From NCBI GenBank assembly GCA_949752735.1, contig OX457037.1, positions 67,815,311 to 67,879,310 of the forward strand: 64,000 nt of DNA, in the 5' to 3' direction. The translations under genes were made by a program, and so were the position numbers. Positions 60,620 to 64,000 of the stretch are shown here, piece after piece; the first letter of the stretch is position 1; each line of letters begins with the position of its first letter. Source of the DNA: Lumbricus terrestris (lineage: Eukaryota; Annelida; Clitellata; Crassiclitellata; Lumbricidae). Under the pieces are notes generated by a model. The model was not told where the DNA came from and did not search any database. It saw only the letters and a program-made list of their open reading frames with translations.

Positions 60620-60855
60620 CATGCTATATAGGCATAGTCATAAGCATAGGCATAGGCATTATGATAGGCATAGACATAGGCATGGCATAGGTATAGGCAT
60701 AGGCAAAATAATAGCAATAATAACAATAACAATAATAATAATAACAATAATAATAAATAATAATAATGAATAACGATGAATATTTTTTTTATTATCCAAA
60801 AAATAATAATAATGGCAATCATAATTATAATAACAACAACAACAACAACATCAGC
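60620..60855. repeat. (ATAGGC)n and AAT/AAC repeats
   Basis: ATAGGCAT-type hexamer-like repeats at 60625-60705 followed by AATA, AAC and AAT runs to about 60850. Confidence 0.85.
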
Positions 60856-61299
60856 ACTAGCAACAGTAGCCGCAGTAGCGTATGAAAATCCGTATGTTTT
60901 ATTCTGGCATCCCCCAGCCATCTCCACAACCCCTATAGCGATGACTGCCTTCATGTCGACGATTGAACCAAAGCAGCTTGTAAGAATTCGGGTCAGTAAA
61001 CATTTGCTTCTTGTTTTCGTAAATTGACCCACTGACTGTAGCTGAGCTGCTCACATGATATGTTGGAATTTATCTCCGTACGTCAAACAAAAGTCGAATA
61101 ATTTATGTCTAAATGTTTAATGTCGCCTCCTGCCTTTGTTTCCTCAGGCGCATTGGCTCAACTCCATCCACTTGCAATAATTCAGCTGCATCCACCCTTG
61201 ACCCACAATCCATGTGACCCCCCTCATGCCTCCATGCCTCCGTGGCTTCGTTACCGTATGCCACCTTCACCCACTCGATGTTACTCTTAGCTACCGTCG

Positions 61300-61620
61300 C
61301 TCGCTCTCTCCTCCTTTCTCTTCCTATCTCTCTGTCTCTATCTCTCTTTGTCTCTCTGTCTCTCTGTCGCTTTCTCTGTCCCTGTCTCTCTGTCTGTCTG
61401 CCTCTCTCCCTCTCTGTCTGTCTCTCTTCTCTCTTCGTCTCTTTCTGTCTCTGTCTCAGTCTGTCTGTCTCTTTTCCTCTCTGTCTTCCTTTCCTTTCTT
61501 CTCTCTATCGGCCCCTCATGTCTCTTTGTCTCTTTCTGTCTCTGTATTTATCATTGCCGCTGTGTCTTTGTCTGTTTCTGTCTGTATGTCTCTCTTCCTT
61601 CTGTCAATTCAACCATTGCC
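61300..61620. repeat. CTCT/CTGT pyrimidine-rich tract
   Basis: About 300 bases of interrupted CTCTCTGTCT units. The 217-codon frame through it is a repeat artefact. Confidence 0.85.
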
Positions 61621-62096
61621 TCCTGATCATGCAAAAGTCTCCCTGGAGATTAAAATCAACAACGGTGGTTGAAAGAAAACACGCAAAACGGAACCAATGC
61701 GCAAATAGCAAGGATGGAAGAGGCGTAAAGAATTATAGTCGAGTCCGACTCCATACATTTAACCCAACGAATAAGCAACGAGACATCTGGATTTCATCAT
61801 CTGAAGGTTCAACATTCCTTATATTTTACATACACGATTGTGGCAATGATGAAGCAGCCAGCAGGTCTCAACCAACTTCCTTGCTCTTCAGATGAGTGTG
61901 TCCAACATAGCGAAATATCTGCGTATTATACAGACACTAATAATTAATTAATTAATAATTAATGTGCATAGGTTTTTATGACGGAAGTTAAATACTGTTT
62001 TGTCTGTTGCAGAGATACATAGGCTACATACTCATACATATATGCAAACATATACATGCATACTTGCATGCATGCATGCATACATACATACATACT

Positions 62097-62613
62097 AGGG
62101 TGTCCCAGGAAAAAAAATTGGGGAAAATTTTTATGCAGTCCCTCTAAAAAGTTTCCATATGGTCCCATTATAACACCTATAAAATTTTATGACGATACAA
62201 AAATATTTAGGGGTCGCTCAAGGCAAACACATTTCTCCCAAATTACCATAATTTGGGCTCGATGTGTTCAATTTCTAAATGCTTTTAGACGCATACCTTT
62301 TATCCTATGATGACATGTTTAATACCATTGGAAAGGTCTGAAATAGTAGTATCTAACAGTATATAACTTTATTAGATACAATTCGATACATGGGTCTGTT
62401 TTACACCATCAAATAATGCAGAAATCGTATAAAATCACAATATCAGTTATTAGTACTGATCGGTTACCGTCATTAATACAAATTCCAAATTACAGCAAGT
62501 CAAGGTTTCTGGTTCTCCATAACCTGCATTCATTGGCTTGTTCTCCTCACTGCTCAGTGCTCATAATGACGCACATCCTAGGCCTACTTACTGTCGAATT
62601 CTACATTCTAGGC
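62097..62613 (-). other. Probable 3' flank and end of a transposon-like unit
   Basis: A sharp change from a CATA/CATG repeat to unique sequence occurs at 62095-62100 with AGGGTGTCCCAGG. This lies about 500 bases past the stop of the orphan protein. It may be the terminus of the element encoding that protein; the mate is outside the window. Confidence 0.4.
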
Positions 62614-64000
62614 CTACATGTTTGCAAGATCATCGCGATTGCATTTAGGAAAATCCTGCCTGTGTTTTTCCACAACTTGCAGAAGGAACTGTTTTTGTTC
62701 TTCATTCTTAGTTATTGTTGGATTAAAATTCTGCATTAGAGCTACACCACGTTCGGCGAGGTCATTCACACAGGCCAAGTTATTTACAAAATCATATGCA
62801 ATCTGATAGGATTGGTTATCCTTCCACTCGTCAACTGGAATATCAAGAAAGCTGTCGTCAATGGCAGCGGTTCGGAAAAAGCTTCGAGAAATTGATAAGT
62901 CCGATATTGTACTGGGAAGAGACTTAATCAGGTGCAATCCTCGATCATCTTTCATTGTAGAGATAATCTGTGCTTTCTGTTCAGAAGACAGAAGCTGAGA
63001 GAACAGAGCAATGGTTGCTATCTCTTGGCTTAGGTACCAAGAATGACGCTGCATCATCTTTAGACCTGTCGTCCGCAGAGCAGAATCGTCATAGTCCTGC
63101 AACCTTTGGATCAGCTGAATGTCATTGATGGGTGCGTCAGCAGCGACTGGACATGAAAACCACGACTGAATGTAGATGTTGACTATAAACCTGTTAAATC
63201 GTTTTATGCCTCGAAATTCACCTGCAGTCAGATGGATCACGTTTTCGTTTCCATCATAAAGCAATTCAATCTTCATTGAGTATATTGCTTTCGCCATCCA
63301 ACGCGCTCTGTGAAGGGCACCAGGCTTGCGAACCGCTAGTGAACTGTTCAATCCAACCATGGCTGCAGCGAGGTGGAGAAATTCTCGATAATCATCTCGA
63401 GGGTGGCCACGCTGAAGCTGTTCACTAATAAATTCCTTCAATTTGTCAGATGCAGAGATCAGTGGCATTGGTCGAGGCTTTGGTTGGCGGTGAGCTAGGT
63501 CAGACCATTTATCTCTAAATCGCTTGAAGAGCAGAATGTCAGGACCAGTCGATGGACATATTTTGCCAAGGCACACTGTGAATGCATCCGACAACAAGAC
63601 TTCAAACATATGATGTCGACAGGCCATCCAAAGCAGATTACGACCAATTGCCTTCTCTAGAAGGGTGCAAGCTCCATTTATCCTACCGGTATTTGAGGCT
63701 GTTGTGTCAAAGCACATGCCGATTACAAATGTATCGCACTGCCATGACTTCAAAAGATCCAGAACAGCCACCGCTACTGCCTGTCCTGAGCCAGCGGCCA
63801 ACTTTGGCACACCCAGAAGTTTAGTACTTCCATCAACCAGAGAAGAAGTCAGGACAGACAGTCTGTCTACTTTGCCAATTTTTACTCCAGTGATGTCGGG
63901 TAGCAGCTTGCCATCCCAGTGCACGACAGATTTGCAGGCTCTAAAGTTATCCTTGCTTTGCTTGGCAGTTTCACTGCGAAAATGCTGTCGTTGACGATGA
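62614..64000 (-). CDS. Orphan protein, probably transposon-derived (partial)
   Basis: The minus-strand frame is open from the window edge (about 64000) to the stop at 62614, at least 460 codons, with no intron. The N-terminus is missing. Seen: VVHWDGKLLPDITG, LLGVPKLAAGSGQA, GMCFDTTASNTGRINGAC, LLWMACRHHMFEVLL, HRARWMAKAIYSMKIELL and a C-terminal ACVNDLAERGVALMQNF. The spacing of an FDTTASN acidic motif, a C-x2-H pair and a late Trp/Glu block is reminiscent of the RNase H-like core of hAT-type transposases, but I cannot assign a family. The lack of introns and the repeat-rich setting favour a transposon gene over a host gene. There are no frameshifts, so it is recent or under selection. Confidence 0.65.
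   Translation of the reverse strand, partial: HRQRQHFRSETAKQSKDNFRACKSVVHWDGKLLPDITGVKIGKVDRLSVLTSSLVDGSTKLLGVPKLAAGSGQAVAVAVLDLLKSWQCDTFVIGMCFDTTASNTGRINGACTLLEKAIGRNLLWMACRHHMFEVLLSDAFTVCLGKICPSTGPDILLFKRFRDKWSDLAHRQPKPRPMPLISASDKLKEFISEQLQRGHPRDDYREFLHLAAAMVGLNSSLAVRKPGALHRARWMAKAIYSMKIELLYDGNENVIHLTAGEFRGIKRFNRFIVNIYIQSWFSCPVAADAPINDIQLIQRLQDYDDSALRTTGLKMMQRHSWYLSQEIATIALFSQLLSSEQKAQIISTMKDDRGLHLIKSLPSTISDLSISRSFFRTAAIDDSFLDIPVDEWKDNQSYQIAYDFVNNLACVNDLAERGVALMQNFNPTITKNEEQKQFLLQVVEKHRQDFPKCNRDDLANM

Noticed and set aside
61242..61895. 217-codon frame
   Set aside because: Two thirds of it is CTCT/CTGT repeat; the rest shows no motif.

Overview
This is metazoan nuclear DNA, almost certainly from an invertebrate. 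Genes are split by GT-AG introns of about 0.3 to 4.7 kb, the base composition is AT-rich, and the spaces between and inside genes are packed with degenerate non-LTR retrotransposons, tRNA-derived SINEs, short inverted-repeat DNA elements and very long simple repeats. The species cannot be named from the sequence. Gene content (an RNF115/126-type RING ligase, a PDIA3-like protein, a TRIM ligase with a beta-propeller tail) and LINE types fit a marine invertebrate.

Layout. 0-4 kb: three LINE remnants, one nested in another. 4-7.6 kb: AT-rich spacer with a 46-bp tandem array and a hAT-type MITE. 7.6-12.5 kb (minus): a two-exon gene for a highly charged coiled-coil protein of 1109 aa resembling MAP9/CCDC181 microtubule proteins. 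13.3-14.6 kb (minus): a 5'-truncated LINE with its poly(A) tail. 15.6-26.4 kb (plus): a complete RNF115/RNF126-like E3 ligase gene rebuilt from 9 or 10 exons, with two fold-back DNA elements in intron 1, a minisatellite touching an exon acceptor and two hairpins in intron 7. 27.5-36.3 kb (minus, convergent): a 13-exon PDIA3 (ERp57)-like gene of 498 aa ending in KSEL, whose second thioredoxin active site has lost both cysteines. 36.9-37.8 kb: a CR1/L2-like LINE 3' end and a short inverted-repeat element. 38.3-47.7 kb (plus): a TRIM-family gene (RING, two B-boxes, coiled coil, five or six small linker exons, NHL-like C-terminal exon). 47.8-50.5 kb: a SINE and a LINE reverse-transcriptase ORF still open over about 615 codons. 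50.5-62 kb: gene-poor, full of simple repeats and MITEs, some nested. 62.1-64 kb (minus, runs off the window): an orphan protein, probably transposon-derived.

The host genes do not form an obvious pathway. The RNF and TRIM genes both encode ubiquitin ligases, the PDI-like protein should work in the ER, and the coiled-coil protein probably binds microtubules. The repeats do relate to one another: a tRNA-SINE family shares its 3' tail with a CR1/L2-like LINE, both end in short ATG-rich repeats, and one such tail appears to have seeded a 350-bp microsatellite. Three MITEs carry perfect 8-bp target duplications, which points to hAT transposition.

All exon models come from reading splice signals, phase and family resemblance by eye. 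Exon coordinates are accurate where consensus sites and phase agree, and ambiguities are flagged.
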